Source: Microtetraspora sp. NBRC 16547 (GTDB lineage Bacteria; Actinomycetota; Actinomycetes; Streptosporangiales; Streptosporangiaceae). From it: a stretch of DNA of 64,000 bases. The DNA lies in NCBI RefSeq assembly GCF_030268965.1, contig NZ_BSSE01000020.1, positions 81,361 to 145,360 of the forward strand, given 5' to 3'. A program made the translations under genes and the position numbers. Each line of letters opens with the position of its first letter. Positions within the stretch are counted from its first letter, which is position 1. The notes beneath the pieces were generated by a model, which saw nothing but the letters and a program-made list of their open reading frames with translations, did no database searches and was not told where the DNA came from. Positions 17,263-27,179 of the stretch are shown here, one piece after another.

Positions 17263-17291
17263 ACGCACGCGACAACGAATCAGGTACGACC

Positions 17292-17615
17292 ATGTCGCAG
17301 GAGCAACCCGACCGCGCCCGGGTGGAGGCGGCGGTCGCCGCGTTCCGCATGCTCAGTGACGCGACCCGGCTGCGCCTGATGTGGCTGCTGGCCTCCGGGG
17401 AGTACGACGTCTCGTCGCTGTCGCGGATGGTGGCCGTGGCGCGCCCCTCGGTCTCCCAGCACCTCGCCAAGCTGCGCATGGCCGGGCTGGTGCGCACCCG
17501 CAGGGACGGCCGCCGCGTCCTCTACCGGGCGACGGACACGCACGTCCGCACGCTCATCGCCGAGGCGCTCTCGCACGCCGATCACGAGGTGTCCGGGACG
17601 CCGCGCCACGACTGA
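17292..17615 (+). CDS. ArsR/SmtB-family metal-responsive repressor, zinc-type alpha-5 site
   Basis: Winged-helix repressor of 107 aa from ATG 17292; ATG 17259 would add 11 residues and overlap the candidate operator. The HTH is YDVSSLSRMVAVARPSVSQH followed by LAKLRMAGLVRTRRDGRRVLYR. The C-terminal helix reads D-T-H-(10 residues)-H-A-D-H, which is exactly the D-x-H-x10-H-x2-H/E ligand set of the alpha-5 zinc site in SmtB/CzrA. No alpha-3 cysteine motif is present. It most likely represses the divergent exporter until zinc (or Co/Ni) binds. Confidence 0.9.
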   Translation: MSQEQPDRARVEAAVAAFRMLSDATRLRLMWLLASGEYDVSSLSRMVAVARPSVSQHLAKLRMAGLVRTRRDGRRVLYRATDTHVRTLIAEALSHADHEVSGTPRHD

Positions 17616-17709
17616 GCTCCGGGCGCCGGCTTGGCGGGCAACCCTGTGCCGAGAATCCGCGATTCTGTGCTCAGTCGCTGAGTTTGATCTGGTGGATCCT
17701 CCTCGGCGG

Positions 17710-20571
17710 CTATCGCTCTGAGGTCATCATCGGTGTCGCGGCGGGGGCCATCGGGGCGAAGCCGAGATCGGCCAGCGCGGCCGCGCCACGGCCGGCGTGG
17801 TCGCCGCCGGCGAGCACCAGGGTGCGCAACGACTGATAGCGGCAGCCGGCGGTGTCAAACGCGTCTACCGTGGCGAGCAACCGCTCCTGGTCATTGTCGA
17901 GCAGCGCTTGGGCCCGCTCCACAATGGCGGTGGCGACCGGGTTGCCGGCCACGACGGTCCGAGCCTCGGCCACACGGTCGCGAGCGCCGGGGCTCCCGGC
18001 GAGCACGGCGGCTTCGGCGCGCAGCGCCACGTACCAGTGAAGCCAGATCCAGGTGACCCATTGCCACACCTCGCCGGGCTCAGGCGCCAGCCGCTCCAGC
18101 GCCTGCGGCGCCTGCCCGCGGTGGAGCAGAAGCATCGCGTCGAAGATCGCCCCGTAGCCGTAGGTATTGCCCGGTGAGGGGTCGAGTTGATTCAGGACGG
18201 CGCTCCATTCGCGCCGGGCGTCCTGGTCGTCGCACAGGCCGTGGATCGTCGCCACCGCAGCCGCCGGCGGACCGAGGATGGACCTGGCGGGGGCGCCGGC
18301 CCGCTGCCACGCGTCGAGGAACCGGACGCTGCCGGCGCGTACCTCGTCGAGGTTGCCCGCGAACGCGTCGGCCACAAGGAGCCAGCCCGTGGCGCGATGG
18401 CCGACTTCCGCCAGCAGCGGATGATCCGCCAGTCGCCGTGCCCACCGGCGGGCACCAGGCAGGTCCCCCGTGCCGAGGCTGGCCTCGGTGACCTCACCAA
18501 GTGCCTCGATCAGCTCGTGGGTACCGGCCGGGGTGTCCGGTGTGGACGAGAGCAGGGTGATTCGGCGCCGGGCCGTGTCGGCGGCGGCGAACGTGTCACC
18601 GGCCCAGCTCTGGGCGCAGGTGAGCGTATCCAGCGCGGCGGATTCGGCGAGCGGGTCACCCGTGCGGTGAGCGAGTTCGACCGCTCGTTCGGCGCGTTCG
18701 ATCGTCACCGGGACCGCGTTGTCGTCCAGGCCCTGCGCGGCACCGATCTCGGTGAGCGCCCGCCCAGCCTCAGCCAGTGCTACCGCGGCCTGGGCGTCCG
18801 GGTCGTCGCCGGCCAGCTCCCGCGCCTGGGTGATGAGTGCGATCGCCTCCTGCTGCGGCAGCTTCCGTACGAACTTGCCGGAGAACCGGTAGGCGTTGGC
18901 GGCGGCGGTCGCCAGGTCACGGGCGGCACCGGCGGTGTCGCCGGACCTGCGGGCGGCGTCCGCGGCCGCGCGGTGCAGGCGGTCCATGTCATCGCCATTC
19001 ATCCGGCAGCCGGCCACGGCCGCCGCCTGCCGCAGCATCGACGCCGTGGCGGCGGGATCGGTCGCGAGCGCGGCCGCCTGCTCATAGCGCCCCTGCGACT
19101 CGCCGATCAGGTTACGGGTGAAGGTCAGCTCCGCCAGGCGCCGGGCGAGATCGTACGCGTCCGCGCGCTGCTCCGGCTGTTCGGCCGCCCACACCAGGGC
19201 CGCGCGGAGATCGTCCGCCACCAGGTCGAACCGAGCCCGCCAATCCTGGCGTGCCACCGCCAGACCGGCGGCCTTGGCCAGACACCAGCGAAGGTGCCGG
19301 GATCGAGCGTCGACCAGTTCACCGGCCTCGGCGAGCCGCTCCGTCGCGTACTGGCGGATGGTCTCCAGCGCCCGGTACTCCGTCCCGCCCGGGGACGCCG
19401 TCACCACCAGCAGGCTCTGTTCGGCGAGCCGGGCCAGTCCCTCGGCGACAATGCCTTCCTCGGATCCGGCCACCTCCGCCGCCGCCGCAACGGTGAACGG
19501 CGCCACGAACACCGACACCCGGCGCAGCAGCGCCCGGTCGGCCGGCTCCAGCAGGGCGTGGCTCCAGTCCAGCGCCCCACGCACCGAACGGTGCCGTTCA
19601 TCGGCGCGGGAGCCGCCGGTGAGCATCCGGAGCGGGTGGGACAGGGCCGCGGTGATGCCATCGAGCCCGAGCGTGGGATACCGGGCGGCGGCCAGCTCGA
19701 TCGCCAGCGCCATTCCATCCAGCCGCGCACAGATCGCGGCGATCTGGTCGCGCAGTGGCGGATCCAGCGGCCAGCCGACCGCCGCGGCCCGCTCCATGAA
19801 CAACGCGACCGCGTCCGACTCACCGTCGACGGTCAACGACAGCGGCGGCACCGGATACACCCGTTCGAACGGCACCATCAGCCGTGCCCGGCTGGTCGCC
19901 AGCACCGTCAACCGAGGGCACGTCGCCAGCAGCCGCTCGAGAAACAGCGCCACCCCGTCCACCACGTGCTCGCAGTTGTCCAGCACCAGCAACGCGTGAC
20001 GGTCGGCCAGCGCGGCGACCACGGACTCGGTCATGTCACGGCCGGGCTGCTCACCCAGGCCGAACGCCCCGGCGACCGCAGTCGCGATCATCCCCGGGTC
20101 GGTGACCGGGACGAGGTCGACGAACCACACCCCGTCGGAGTACTCGCCGGCCGCTTCCGCGGCCGCCGCCAATGCCAGCCGGGTCTTGCCCACTCCGCCG
20201 GGACCGACCGCGGTCACCTGGCGGTGTGCCTTGATCATCTCGGTCAGCTCGGCTCGCTCGTTCATCCGGCCGATGAACGAGGTCAGCGGGGCGGGCAGAA
20301 CCGGTGCCGGGTGCGACGGGCCGGCGCCGGTCGGCTCGGGCGCACGCTGGGCGAGCGCCCGCCGATCCGGCACCTCCAGCTTGCGCAGCAGCGAGGAGAC
20401 GTGACTCTCCACCGTACGCACCGAGATGCACAGCCGTGCCGCGATCTCGGCGTTGCTGAGATGAGCCCCGACCAGTTCCAGCACCTCGGCTTCCCGAGGC
20501 GAGATCTCCACGTCTGTCACCACTGCCCCAGTTTGCCGCATCCGCTCCACGGCCCCATCCGTGGTGACCAC
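17710..20571 (-). CDS. Large LuxR-type transcriptional regulator with NB-ARC ATPase and TPR-like C-terminus
   Basis: 953 aa. The LuxR HTH is unusually N-terminal (residues about 20-85: ISPREAEVLELVGAHLSNAE, then RTVESHVSSLLRKLEV). An AfsR/NB-ARC-type ATPase follows, with Walker A GPGGVGKTRLA near residue 125 and Walker B LLVLDNCEHV near residue 195. The long helical C-terminus is probably TPR-like. The start is GTG 20571, with alternatives at the next few Met/Val codons. The upstream DNA has a 13-bp direct repeat (GATCCGTGCTGTC twice). Such proteins are usually pathway-specific or global activators. The divergent VOC gene is a possible target. The signal is unknown. Confidence 0.85.
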   Translation of the reverse strand: MVTTDGAVERMRQTGAVVTDVEISPREAEVLELVGAHLSNAEIAARLCISVRTVESHVSSLLRKLEVPDRRALAQRAPEPTGAGPSHPAPVLPAPLTSFIGRMNERAELTEMIKAHRQVTAVGPGGVGKTRLALAAAAEAAGEYSDGVWFVDLVPVTDPGMIATAVAGAFGLGEQPGRDMTESVVAALADRHALLVLDNCEHVVDGVALFLERLLATCPRLTVLATSRARLMVPFERVYPVPPLSLTVDGESDAVALFMERAAAVGWPLDPPLRDQIAAICARLDGMALAIELAAARYPTLGLDGITAALSHPLRMLTGGSRADERHRSVRGALDWSHALLEPADRALLRRVSVFVAPFTVAAAAEVAGSEEGIVAEGLARLAEQSLLVVTASPGGTEYRALETIRQYATERLAEAGELVDARSRHLRWCLAKAAGLAVARQDWRARFDLVADDLRAALVWAAEQPEQRADAYDLARRLAELTFTRNLIGESQGRYEQAAALATDPAATASMLRQAAAVAGCRMNGDDMDRLHRAAADAARRSGDTAGAARDLATAAANAYRFSGKFVRKLPQQEAIALITQARELAGDDPDAQAAVALAEAGRALTEIGAAQGLDDNAVPVTIERAERAVELAHRTGDPLAESAALDTLTCAQSWAGDTFAAADTARRRITLLSSTPDTPAGTHELIEALGEVTEASLGTGDLPGARRWARRLADHPLLAEVGHRATGWLLVADAFAGNLDEVRAGSVRFLDAWQRAGAPARSILGPPAAAVATIHGLCDDQDARREWSAVLNQLDPSPGNTYGYGAIFDAMLLLHRGQAPQALERLAPEPGEVWQWVTWIWLHWYVALRAEAAVLAGSPGARDRVAEARTVVAGNPVATAIVERAQALLDNDQERLLATVDAFDTAGCRYQSLRTLVLAGGDHAGRGAAALADLGFAPMAPAATPMMTSER

Positions 20572-20714
20572 CGCCCGCGATCCGTGCTGTCGATCCGTGC
20601 TGTCGATCCGTGGACGGTTCCGTGGTCGCCACGGATGTGGAGTGGACAGGCCGGAAGCGAAGCTGTGAACACCTACACAGCGGGTCGATGTGACCCACCA
20701 CTACAGGAGCGACC

Positions 20715-21071
20715 ATGACCGGCTCGTCCACTCAGGGAATCACGACCGTGCTGCACCCCGTGTCCGACCTGGCGAAGGCCAAAGCCGTGTACGCGGCCCT
20801 GCTCGGTGTTGCGCCGCAGGCCGACTCGCCCTACTACGTCGGCTTCGAGGCCGAGGGCCAGCACATCGGACTGGTGCCGGACGGTGGACCGCAGGGCATG
20901 ACCTCGCCGGTCGCCTACTGGCACGTGAAAGACATCGAGGCGAAGCTGGCCGAGGTGACCGCCGCGGGGGCCACCGTGAAGGAGGCCGCGCACGAGGTCG
21001 GGGGCGGCCGCCTGGTGGCCACCGTCACCGACCCCGACGGCAACGTCCTCGGGCTGATCCAGGACCGCTGA
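20715..21071 (+). CDS. VOC (glyoxalase/bleomycin-resistance) family protein
   Basis: 118 aa single VOC domain with the beta-alpha-beta3 pattern: TTVLHPVSDLAKAKAVYAAL, later VAYWHVKDIEAKLAEV, and VTDPDGNVLGLIQDR at the end. Typical metal-ligand positions (His in VLHPV, Glu in GFEAEG) may be present. The function is not deducible: glyoxalase, resistance or dioxygenase-like roles are all possible. ATG 20715 has an AGGAG upstream. It is divergent from the LuxR-ATPase gene. Confidence 0.82.
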   Translation: MTGSSTQGITTVLHPVSDLAKAKAVYAALLGVAPQADSPYYVGFEAEGQHIGLVPDGGPQGMTSPVAYWHVKDIEAKLAEVTAAGATVKEAAHEVGGGRLVATVTDPDGNVLGLIQDR

Positions 21072-21315
21072 GCGGCGACCTCGACGGCATCATCACGCAC
21101 GTACAGGCCGGTGGTGCCGAGGCCATCAGGGAAAAGCGTCAGCGCAGCCGGACGTCGTCGGCGACCGACGCGCGATCGGGAGTTGGTTGGTCTGACGCAT
21201 CGGCCATACGCCTCGGCTGATCGAGGCTCCACGGTCCGGTGGCACCGGCCCGAAAGAGGACCATGAGGTCCCCTCAAGATTCCGAACATCAAGCTCCGCA
21301 AGGGGGAAATCTGCC

Positions 21316-21768
21316 ATGAGCAGCACCGAAAGCACCACTTACGACGGATTCACGGCCGAGGAACGGGCCGCGATGAAGGAGCACGCCCAGGACCAGAAGA
21401 AGGCAGCGCGCCGTAGCTCACGTGCGGACAAGGCGGCGCAGGAGCAGCAGGACGTACTCGCGAAGATCGCCGAGATGCAGGACTCGGACCGGCTCCTCGC
21501 CGAGCGCGTCCACGCCATCATCACCACCAGCGCCCCGGCCCTCGCGCCGAAGCTCTGGTATGGCATGCCCGCCTACGCGCTGAACGGCAAAATCGTCTGC
21601 CATTTCCAGAGCGCGGCGAAGTTCAAGACGCGCTACGCGACGCTCGGGTTCAGCGACCAGGCGAAGCTGGACGACGGCACAACGTGGGCGGTCGGTTTCG
21701 CCCTGACCGAGGTGACGGCCGAGGCGGAGGCGCGGATCAGTGCGCTGGTGAAGCAGGCGGTGAGCTGA
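21316..21768 (+). CDS. DUF1801 (YdhG-like) protein
   Basis: 150 aa. Residues about 15-55 are very charged and helical (Lys/Ala/Glu-rich). Residues about 75-150 match the DUF1801/YdhG fold: PKLWYGMPAYALNGKIVCHF, then KTRYATLGFSDQAKLDDG. YdhG proteins have been discussed as frataxin-like iron chaperones in Bacillus; this is not established for actinobacteria. It has its own start with AGGGGGAA upstream. Confidence 0.75.
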   Translation: MSSTESTTYDGFTAEERAAMKEHAQDQKKAARRSSRADKAAQEQQDVLAKIAEMQDSDRLLAERVHAIITTSAPALAPKLWYGMPAYALNGKIVCHFQSAAKFKTRYATLGFSDQAKLDDGTTWAVGFALTEVTAEAEARISALVKQAVS

Positions 21769-21843
21769 GGCGCGCCCGAGCCGGCCATCACCGAAAGTGC
21801 TGGCTCCACCATCACCAAATCAGGCTGTAGTGGGCGTATGACA

Positions 21844-22021
21844 CTAGTGCCCCTCCCGTCAATCTTTGCCCCGTCGCGTCGCCCAGGGTGGCACCTCGCT
21901 GCGTTGTCGCCCCACCCGCGAATGTCGGCCGTAGGCTCCGCTACGACCTCCTCCTCCGCCTTGCGATGCACCACCCTGGACACCGCTCCTTCCGGGCAAA
22001 CCTTGCCGGTCACGGCACTAG
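21844..22021. mobile_element. MITE-like element with terminal inverted repeats and CTAG target duplication
   Basis: The ends match as inverted repeats. The left end reads TGCC-N4-CCCG (21848 on) to TTTGCCC (21871). The inverse of the right end reads TGCC-N4-ACCG to TTTGCCC. About 17 of 24 positions are identical, and homology continues further in (CCAGGGTGG). The element is 170 bp, flanked by CTAG at 21844-21847 and 22018-22021. It has no coding capacity, and a central hairpin (CGTAG-N6-CTACG) makes the whole unit foldable. CTAG duplication fits the YTAR target of IS5-type elements. The right CTAG supplies the TAG stop of the MFS gene. Confidence 0.75.
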
Positions 22022-23280
22022 CCCGCCTGGCGTACCTGATCTCGATGAAGGGCGGGGCGCAGCCGCCCGGCACGGTCGAGCCGCCGTACCGCGTACGCCG
22101 AGGCGAGCCCGGCGGCCAGCAGGAGCAGCCACGGCAGCGCGGGGACGCCGTGGGCGGCCCCCACATCGATGGCCCAGCCGCTGGCCAGGTTGCCGAGCAG
22201 GATGCCGACCGCCGAGAAGGCGTTGTAGAGCCCGTAGTAGGTGCCGGTCAGCTCCGGCGCCCCCAGCGTCGAGATCATGGCCATCTCGAACGGGAAGATC
22301 AGCATCCCCGCGGAGGTGAGCAGGATCGCGCTGAGCACCGCGGGCGCCGCCCCCAGCCCGTACGGCAGGCGCTCGGGCTGGGCGGCGAACTGGCTCGCGA
22401 GCAGCACGGGTACAAAGGCCGCACCCATGACCGCGAGCCCGCGCGCGATGGCCTGCTCCGGCCGCCATCGGCGCGAGGCGAAGGCGGTGAGCCGGACCTG
22501 GCCGGCCACCGCCAGCAGCGCCATGAAGGTGTACATCACCGCGATCGCCGCCTGGCCGCCTCCCGCGCGGCGCAGCTCCAGCGGAAGCCCCAGATAGACC
22601 TGGTAGGAGAGGGCGTACGACACGAACATGGCCGCCGAGAAGGCCACGAACGGCCGGTTCGCGATCACCTCCTTCCAGTCCACCAGCACCGGGCGGTCCG
22701 TCCCTTCCGCCGTGCCCCGGCGAGAGGGCAGCCGGCGGGCCTGCAGCAGCGTCAGCACCGCGAAGACGACCGAGGCGGCCAGGCAGGCGAGCCGGAAGTC
22801 GACCGCGACGAGCAGCACGCCGACCAGCGGCCCGACCAGGATCCCCGCCTGATAGAAGACGTTGAACAGGGCGAACGCCTCGACCTTCCGCTCCCCCGCC
22901 TCGACCGCGACGTACGCGCGGACGGCCGGGTTGAACAGCGCACCGGCGAGGCCGGTCAGCACCGAGGCGGCGATGAGCGCGGGCACCGACGTCGAGACGC
23001 CGAACAGGGCGAACCCCACGGTGCGCAGCGCGCACCCCGCCATGATCAGCGGCTTGTAGCCGTACCGGTCGCACAGCGTGCCGCCGACCGGGAACATGCC
23101 CTGCTGGCTGAGGTTGCGCAGGCCGAGCAGCAGCCCGGTCAGCCAGACGGCCAGCCCGAGCCGCCCCGACAGGTGGTCGGCGAGGTACGGCACGAGCATG
23201 TAAAAGCCCAGGTTGATCCCGAACTGGTTGACCATGAGGAGCCGCACGGCCGGACCGAACGACGTGAACCGCGCTCTCAT
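22018..23280 (-). CDS. MFS transporter, paired with a PLP-dependent enzyme
   Basis: 420 aa with about 12 spans. The loop 2-3 motif is [15 protein letters not shown], a variant of the MFS signature G-x3-D-R-x-G-R. It starts at ATG 23280, overlapping by 4 bases the stop of the cysteine-synthase-like gene (ATGA), so the two are one operon. The pairing suggests export of the amino-acid-like product or a by-product of the enzyme. The TAG stop lies in the CTAG target site of the MITE, so the insertion may have set the present C-terminus. Confidence 0.87.
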   Translation of the reverse strand: MRARFTSFGPAVRLLMVNQFGINLGFYMLVPYLADHLSGRLGLAVWLTGLLLGLRNLSQQGMFPVGGTLCDRYGYKPLIMAGCALRTVGFALFGVSTSVPALIAASVLTGLAGALFNPAVRAYVAVEAGERKVEAFALFNVFYQAGILVGPLVGVLLVAVDFRLACLAASVVFAVLTLLQARRLPSRRGTAEGTDRPVLVDWKEVIANRPFVAFSAAMFVSYALSYQVYLGLPLELRRAGGGQAAIAVMYTFMALLAVAGQVRLTAFASRRWRPEQAIARGLAVMGAAFVPVLLASQFAAQPERLPYGLGAAPAVLSAILLTSAGMLIFPFEMAMISTLGAPELTGTYYGLYNAFSAVGILLGNLASGWAIDVGAAHGVPALPWLLLLAAGLASAYAVRRLDRAGRLRPALHRDQVRQAG

Positions 23281-24398
23281 ACGGCGGCTCCCAGCGGATC
23301 GACCACGGTCGAGCAGCGGGTCCATCGGGCGACCTCCCGCTCGGCCGGGTGGGAGATCTCGTCCGGATGCTCGGCCGGCGCGCCGTCGAGAAGGCCGTTG
23401 GCCGCGCAGTAGTCGTCGTCGAAGACGGTGTTCCAGTACCGCCACGGCCCGTCGGGGAAGACCGCCACGATCGCGGTGCCCTTCGGCGAGGTCCTGGCCA
23501 CCCAGTCGGCGACCAGCGCGACCGCTCCCGCGCTCCACCCTCCGGAGGCGTAGTGCGCGGCGGCGAGCACGCGGCAGGTGTGCACGGCCTCCGCCGGGTT
23601 GACCCAGTGGACCTCGGAGAACGCGGGATAGTCCACGTTCCGGGGATGGATGCTGCTGCCCAGGCCGCGCATGAGGCGGGACCTGGCCGGCTGCCCGAAG
23701 ATCGTCGAGCCGATCGTGTCCACCCCGACCAGCGAGACATCGGGGAAGGTACGGCGCAGCGCCCGGAGGATCCCCGCGCTGTGCCCTCCCGTGCCCACCG
23801 AGCAGACGAGGACGTCGATCAGCGGGAGCTGCGCCACCAGTTCGGCGGCGAGCGCGGCGTAGGCCGCCACATTGTCCGGGTTGTCGTACTGGTTCGGGCA
23901 GTAGGCGTCGGGCAGCTCGGCGAGCAGCCGCCGGACCCGCTCCTTGCGCGCCTCCTGCCATCCGCCGGTCGGGTGCGGCTCGGTCACGATCTCCAGGCGG
24001 GCGCCGTACGCCCGGAGCAGCCGCGCCATGAGCGGCTCCAGGCCGGGGTCGGCGACGAGCGTGACCGGGTGACCGTGGACGATGCCGGCCAGCGCCAGGC
24101 CGAGCCCGAGCGTGCCGCTGGTCGACTCGACGATCGTGCCGCCGGGGACCAGCTCGCCGCGCCGCCGGGCGCAACGCACCATGTTGAGCGCCGGACGGTC
24201 CTTGATCCCGCCCGGATTGAACCCTTCCAGCTTCGCCCAGAAGCCCCTTTCCGGAGAACGCGTGGGAATCCACGTGACCGGCGTGTCACCGACTCGGACC
24301 GGCGAATGGAAACGCGGATCGACAGGCGAATTCCGCAGCGAAGGAATGCCCTCGAACGCGGGCAGCGTGGAACTGACGAGAGATTTCACTGGTACCAA
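23277..24398 (-). CDS. Cysteine synthase-like PLP-dependent enzyme
   Basis: 373 aa, fold type II PLP enzyme. The Schiff-base lysine is in [13 protein letters not shown] near residue 66. The substrate loop is [12 protein letters not shown], and the phosphate-binding glycines are [10 protein letters not shown]. It is longer than CysK/CysM (about 310 aa), with an N-terminal extension of about 35 residues and an extra C-terminal tail. It resembles the CysK-like enzymes coupled to transporters in specialised metabolism (for example beta-replacement on O-phosphoserine or O-acetylserine). No partner dehydrogenase of the 2,3-diaminopropionate pathway is seen. Confidence 0.85.
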   Translation of the reverse strand: MVPVKSLVSSTLPAFEGIPSLRNSPVDPRFHSPVRVGDTPVTWIPTRSPERGFWAKLEGFNPGGIKDRPALNMVRCARRRGELVPGGTIVESTSGTLGLGLALAGIVHGHPVTLVADPGLEPLMARLLRAYGARLEIVTEPHPTGGWQEARKERVRRLLAELPDAYCPNQYDNPDNVAAYAALAAELVAQLPLIDVLVCSVGTGGHSAGILRALRRTFPDVSLVGVDTIGSTIFGQPARSRLMRGLGSSIHPRNVDYPAFSEVHWVNPAEAVHTCRVLAAAHYASGGWSAGAVALVADWVARTSPKGTAIVAVFPDGPWRYWNTVFDDDYCAANGLLDGAPAEHPDEISHPAEREVARWTRCSTVVDPLGAAV

Positions 24399-24506
24399 CC
24401 CACCAAAGGTCCGCGACGCCCCTTTCTTGAGGCGCCGAACATTTCCGCGTGCGCTTTTCCGCGTGGCCCGGGCGAGGGGAAACTCGTGCCGCGCGGAGCG
24501 GTGGGT

Positions 24507-24926
24507 CTATATGCGCAGCACGCAGAGCGCCAGGCGGTCTCCCCGGCACGGTACGCGGAGCGACGGCGGAGGGACGGACCGGACGGAGGGACGCGGCACG
24601 ACCTGCACGGCCACCGCCACGGCGGCCTCCGCGTGGAACAACAGGTCGTGGGCATCCAGGGCGCGGGTCCACAGTCCCGCGCTCTCGTCGCAGCAGTCCG
24701 AGTGCCCGGGCGGGTCGTCGCACCCGTCGCCGTCCGGGCAGTCCGTGCCGGCGGCGACGTGGTGGTGGTGACCGCGGTGTCCCTGGTCGAGCGTGCAGCA
24801 GGACGCGGCGTACACCGAGAAGAGCCCGATCGCCACCACGATGACGACGAGCATCCGGCTCACGCGCGCCCACGCCGGGTCGCCGGGCGGCATCGCCGCC
24901 ACGTCGCGGAAAGTCCTGTTGCACAT
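24507..24926 (-). CDS. Small Cys/His-rich membrane or exported protein
   Basis: 139 aa from ATG 24926. One hydrophobic segment (residues about 24-40, MLVVIVVAIGLFSVYAASCC) is followed by a Cys/His cluster with HRGHHHHV, DCPDGDGCDD and HSDCCDE. The C-terminus is basic and ends LALCVLRI. It looks like the small secreted metal-binding-like proteins common in actinobacteria, but I do not recognise the family with certainty. It stands alone, with no obvious operon partner. Confidence 0.6.
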   Translation of the reverse strand: MCNRTFRDVAAMPPGDPAWARVSRMLVVIVVAIGLFSVYAASCCTLDQGHRGHHHHVAAGTDCPDGDGCDDPPGHSDCCDESAGLWTRALDAHDLLFHAEAAVAVAVQVVPRPSVRSVPPPSLRVPCRGDRLALCVLRI

Positions 24927-25107
24927 CGCGAGAAGTGTGCCCAGGCCGCTTCGCTTTCCATGCGGACCAGGAACGCCGCAGTCCGACAATTTACCTGGTC
25001 ATCGGAGATGACCCGAAATATTCATATGGCCCTGAATCGAGGGGTTTTCCGGACGGTCAGACCGAGAAACGCCGGGCGACATCGACGCGGGGAAGGCGGC
25101 CCGGGGA

Positions 25108-25482
25108 TCACTTCAAGGGACCGGCGAAGACCACGATCTCGTCGATGTCCCCGGCGGGGGTCACGTGGACCACGTCCGTCCCGGACAGGATGATCTGACC
25201 GGCGGCGTCCTCGTAACACCAGCCGAAGCGCGCCCACTCGCTCGGTGCGTCCACCCCTGTCGTACGCACCATCCGGCTGGGTCCCGACGGGTGTCCCTGC
25301 ACCACCTCGGTGATGAAGTCCTCGACCGCCTCGCGCCCGACGCCGCGGCCCAGCGGGCCCCAGAAGACAACGTCGGCGGCGAGGGCCCGGCTCAGCAGCG
25401 TGGACCGCTGATCCGGATCGCTCGTGCCGGTCGCTGCGATGAAGGCGTCGATGGCCTGAATGTGAAGAGTGTCATCCGTCAC
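25108..25482 (-). CDS. SnoaL/NTF2-like protein
   Basis: 124 aa from GTG 25482 (VTDDTLHIQAIDAFIAATGT). The pattern of an N-terminal helix, DPDQRSTLLSRALAADVVFWGP, and the C-terminal strand DIDEIVVFAGPLK fits the NTF2-like alpha+beta cone. Such proteins are small isomerases, hydrolases or ligand-binding proteins; the activity cannot be assigned. Confidence 0.72.
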   Translation of the reverse strand: MTDDTLHIQAIDAFIAATGTSDPDQRSTLLSRALAADVVFWGPLGRGVGREAVEDFITEVVQGHPSGPSRMVRTTGVDAPSEWARFGWCYEDAAGQIILSGTDVVHVTPAGDIDEIVVFAGPLK

Positions 25483-25576
25483 CCCGCGATCGTATTCATC
25501 GGACCCCGTGGTTCGAGCCGAACCCACCGGCGGCAGACGCACCCAATCAGATCCACACGGTCAGATCCACACCGCT

Positions 25577-25658
25577 GGAACCACACGGCCGGAACCACAC
25601 CGCCGGAACCACGCGACCGGAACCACGCGACCGACCACGCGGCCGGAGACACGCGGCC
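25577..25658. repeat. 14-bp degenerate tandem repeat downstream of cobQ
   Basis: About six copies of GGAACCACRCSRCC, one shortened to 12 bases. A related 14-bp unit (CAGATCCACACCGG-like) precedes it. It ends just before the cobQ stop and is non-coding. Confidence 0.75.
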
Positions 25659-25661
25659 CGA

Positions 25662-27179
25662 TCAGGCGCCGGGCGGCAGCGGGCGCAGGCCGTCCGGCGC
25701 GCCGCCCTCGATCAGCCGGACCAGCGCCGTGGTGTCCATGTGCTTCTCCACCAGGTCGCCGAGGGCGTCCAGCCGTGCCTCGCGTAGGGCGGAGAACGAG
25801 GTGTCCGGCGCGGGCGTGAAGTCCCGCCCGGCGACCGCCGCGACGTCGGCGAGGAAGGCGCGCCGGAAGCCGTCGTTCTCCAGCGCGCCGTGCCAGGTCG
25901 TCCCCCACACCGCGCCCAGGCGGCACCCGTCCAGGAACGCCTCCGCCCGGTGATCTCCGTTCCCAGCCGCTCCGGCCGAGACCGCGTCCACCGTCACCGT
26001 GCCGTGGTGGATCTCGTACGCGGACACGCGGCAGCCGTACGCCTCACCCACCGGGCGCGCGAGGGTCTTGCCCTCCGCGAACTCGACCGACGCGGGAAGC
26101 AGGCCGAGCCCGTCCACGATCCCGGCGCCCGACTCCACGTCGTCCTTGATCGTGCGGCCCAGCATCTGGTAGCCGCCGCAGATGCCCAGCACCGGCCTCC
26201 CCCGCGCCGCCCGGTCCCGTACGGCCTCCGCCAGGCCGGCGGACCGCAGCCAGGCGAGGTCGGAGACGGTGGCCCGGGAACCGGGCAGGACCACGAGGTC
26301 GGCGTCGTCCAGCTCGGCGGCCGAGGTCACGAAGCGGACCACCACCCCCGGCTCGCTCGCCAGCGCGTCCACATCGGTGAAGTTGGAGATTCGCGGCAGC
26401 CTCACGACGGCCACCCGCAGGGTGCGCCCGCCCGGCGCGGCCACCGGCGGCCGGTTGTCCAGGGCGAGCGAGTCCTCGACGTCCATCCACAGCCCGTCCA
26501 GCCACGGGAGCACGCCGTAGACCGCGCGGCCGGTCAGGTCGCGGAGCATGTCGAGCCCCGGCTCCAGCAGCTCGGGCGCTCCTCTGAACTTGTTGACCAC
26601 GAACCCCGCGACGAGCGCCTGGTCGGCGGCGTCGAGCAGGGCGAGCGTGCCGTACATGGAGGCGAAGACGCCGCCTCTGTCGATGTCCCCGACGACGATG
26701 ACGGGCAGCCGGGCCGCCTGGGCCAAGCCCATGTTGGCGATGTCGCCCCGGCGCAGGTTGATCTCGGCGGGGCTGCCCGCGCCCTCGCAGACCACCACGT
26801 CGTACCGGGATCGCAGCCGGTCGAGCGCCTCGACCGCGACGGCGCGCAGCCGGTCCTTCAGCGCGCCGTATTCCATCGCGTCCACGTCGGTCAGGGGGCG
26901 GCCGAGCACGACGACCTGGCTGCGCCGGTCGCTGCCCGGTTTGAGGAGGATCGGGTTCATGTCGGCGGACGGCTCCAGGCCGCACGCCGCCGCCTGCACC
27001 GCCTGCGCCCGGCCGATCTCGGCGCCGTCGCCGGTGACGAACGAGTTGAGCGACATGTTCTGCGCCTTGAACGGCGCCACCCGGACGCCCCGCCTGGCCA
27101 GCCAGCGGCAGATCCCGGCCGTGACGACGCTCTTCCCCGCGTCCGAGGTGGTCCCGGCGACCAGCAACGCGCCCTTCAA
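25662..27179 (-). CDS. cobQ: Cobyric acid synthase
   Basis: ATP- and glutamine-dependent amidation of adenosylcobyrinate a,c-diamide at four side chains in cobalamin synthesis. 505 aa. The N-terminal dethiobiotin-synthetase-like domain has [20 protein letters not shown] and [13 protein letters not shown]. The C-terminal class I-type amidotransferase has [14 protein letters not shown] and the nucleophile Cys in [10 protein letters not shown], with His in the SAYEIHHG segment. It is alone here, without other cob genes, and no cobalamin riboswitch was recognised upstream. Confidence 0.96.
   Translation of the reverse strand: MKGALLVAGTTSDAGKSVVTAGICRWLARRGVRVAPFKAQNMSLNSFVTGDGAEIGRAQAVQAAACGLEPSADMNPILLKPGSDRRSQVVVLGRPLTDVDAMEYGALKDRLRAVAVEALDRLRSRYDVVVCEGAGSPAEINLRRGDIANMGLAQAARLPVIVVGDIDRGGVFASMYGTLALLDAADQALVAGFVVNKFRGAPELLEPGLDMLRDLTGRAVYGVLPWLDGLWMDVEDSLALDNRPPVAAPGGRTLRVAVVRLPRISNFTDVDALASEPGVVVRFVTSAAELDDADLVVLPGSRATVSDLAWLRSAGLAEAVRDRAARGRPVLGICGGYQMLGRTIKDDVESGAGIVDGLGLLPASVEFAEGKTLARPVGEAYGCRVSAYEIHHGTVTVDAVSAGAAGNGDHRAEAFLDGCRLGAVWGTTWHGALENDGFRRAFLADVAAVAGRDFTPAPDTSFSALREARLDALGDLVEKHMDTTALVRLIEGGAPDGLRPLPPGA

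Noticed and set aside
21838..23412. Long plus-strand open frame across the MITE and MFS gene
   Set aside because: It is an antisense shadow of the MFS and PLP-enzyme genes, with Arg/Gly/Pro-rich low-complexity sequence. The MITE explains its start.
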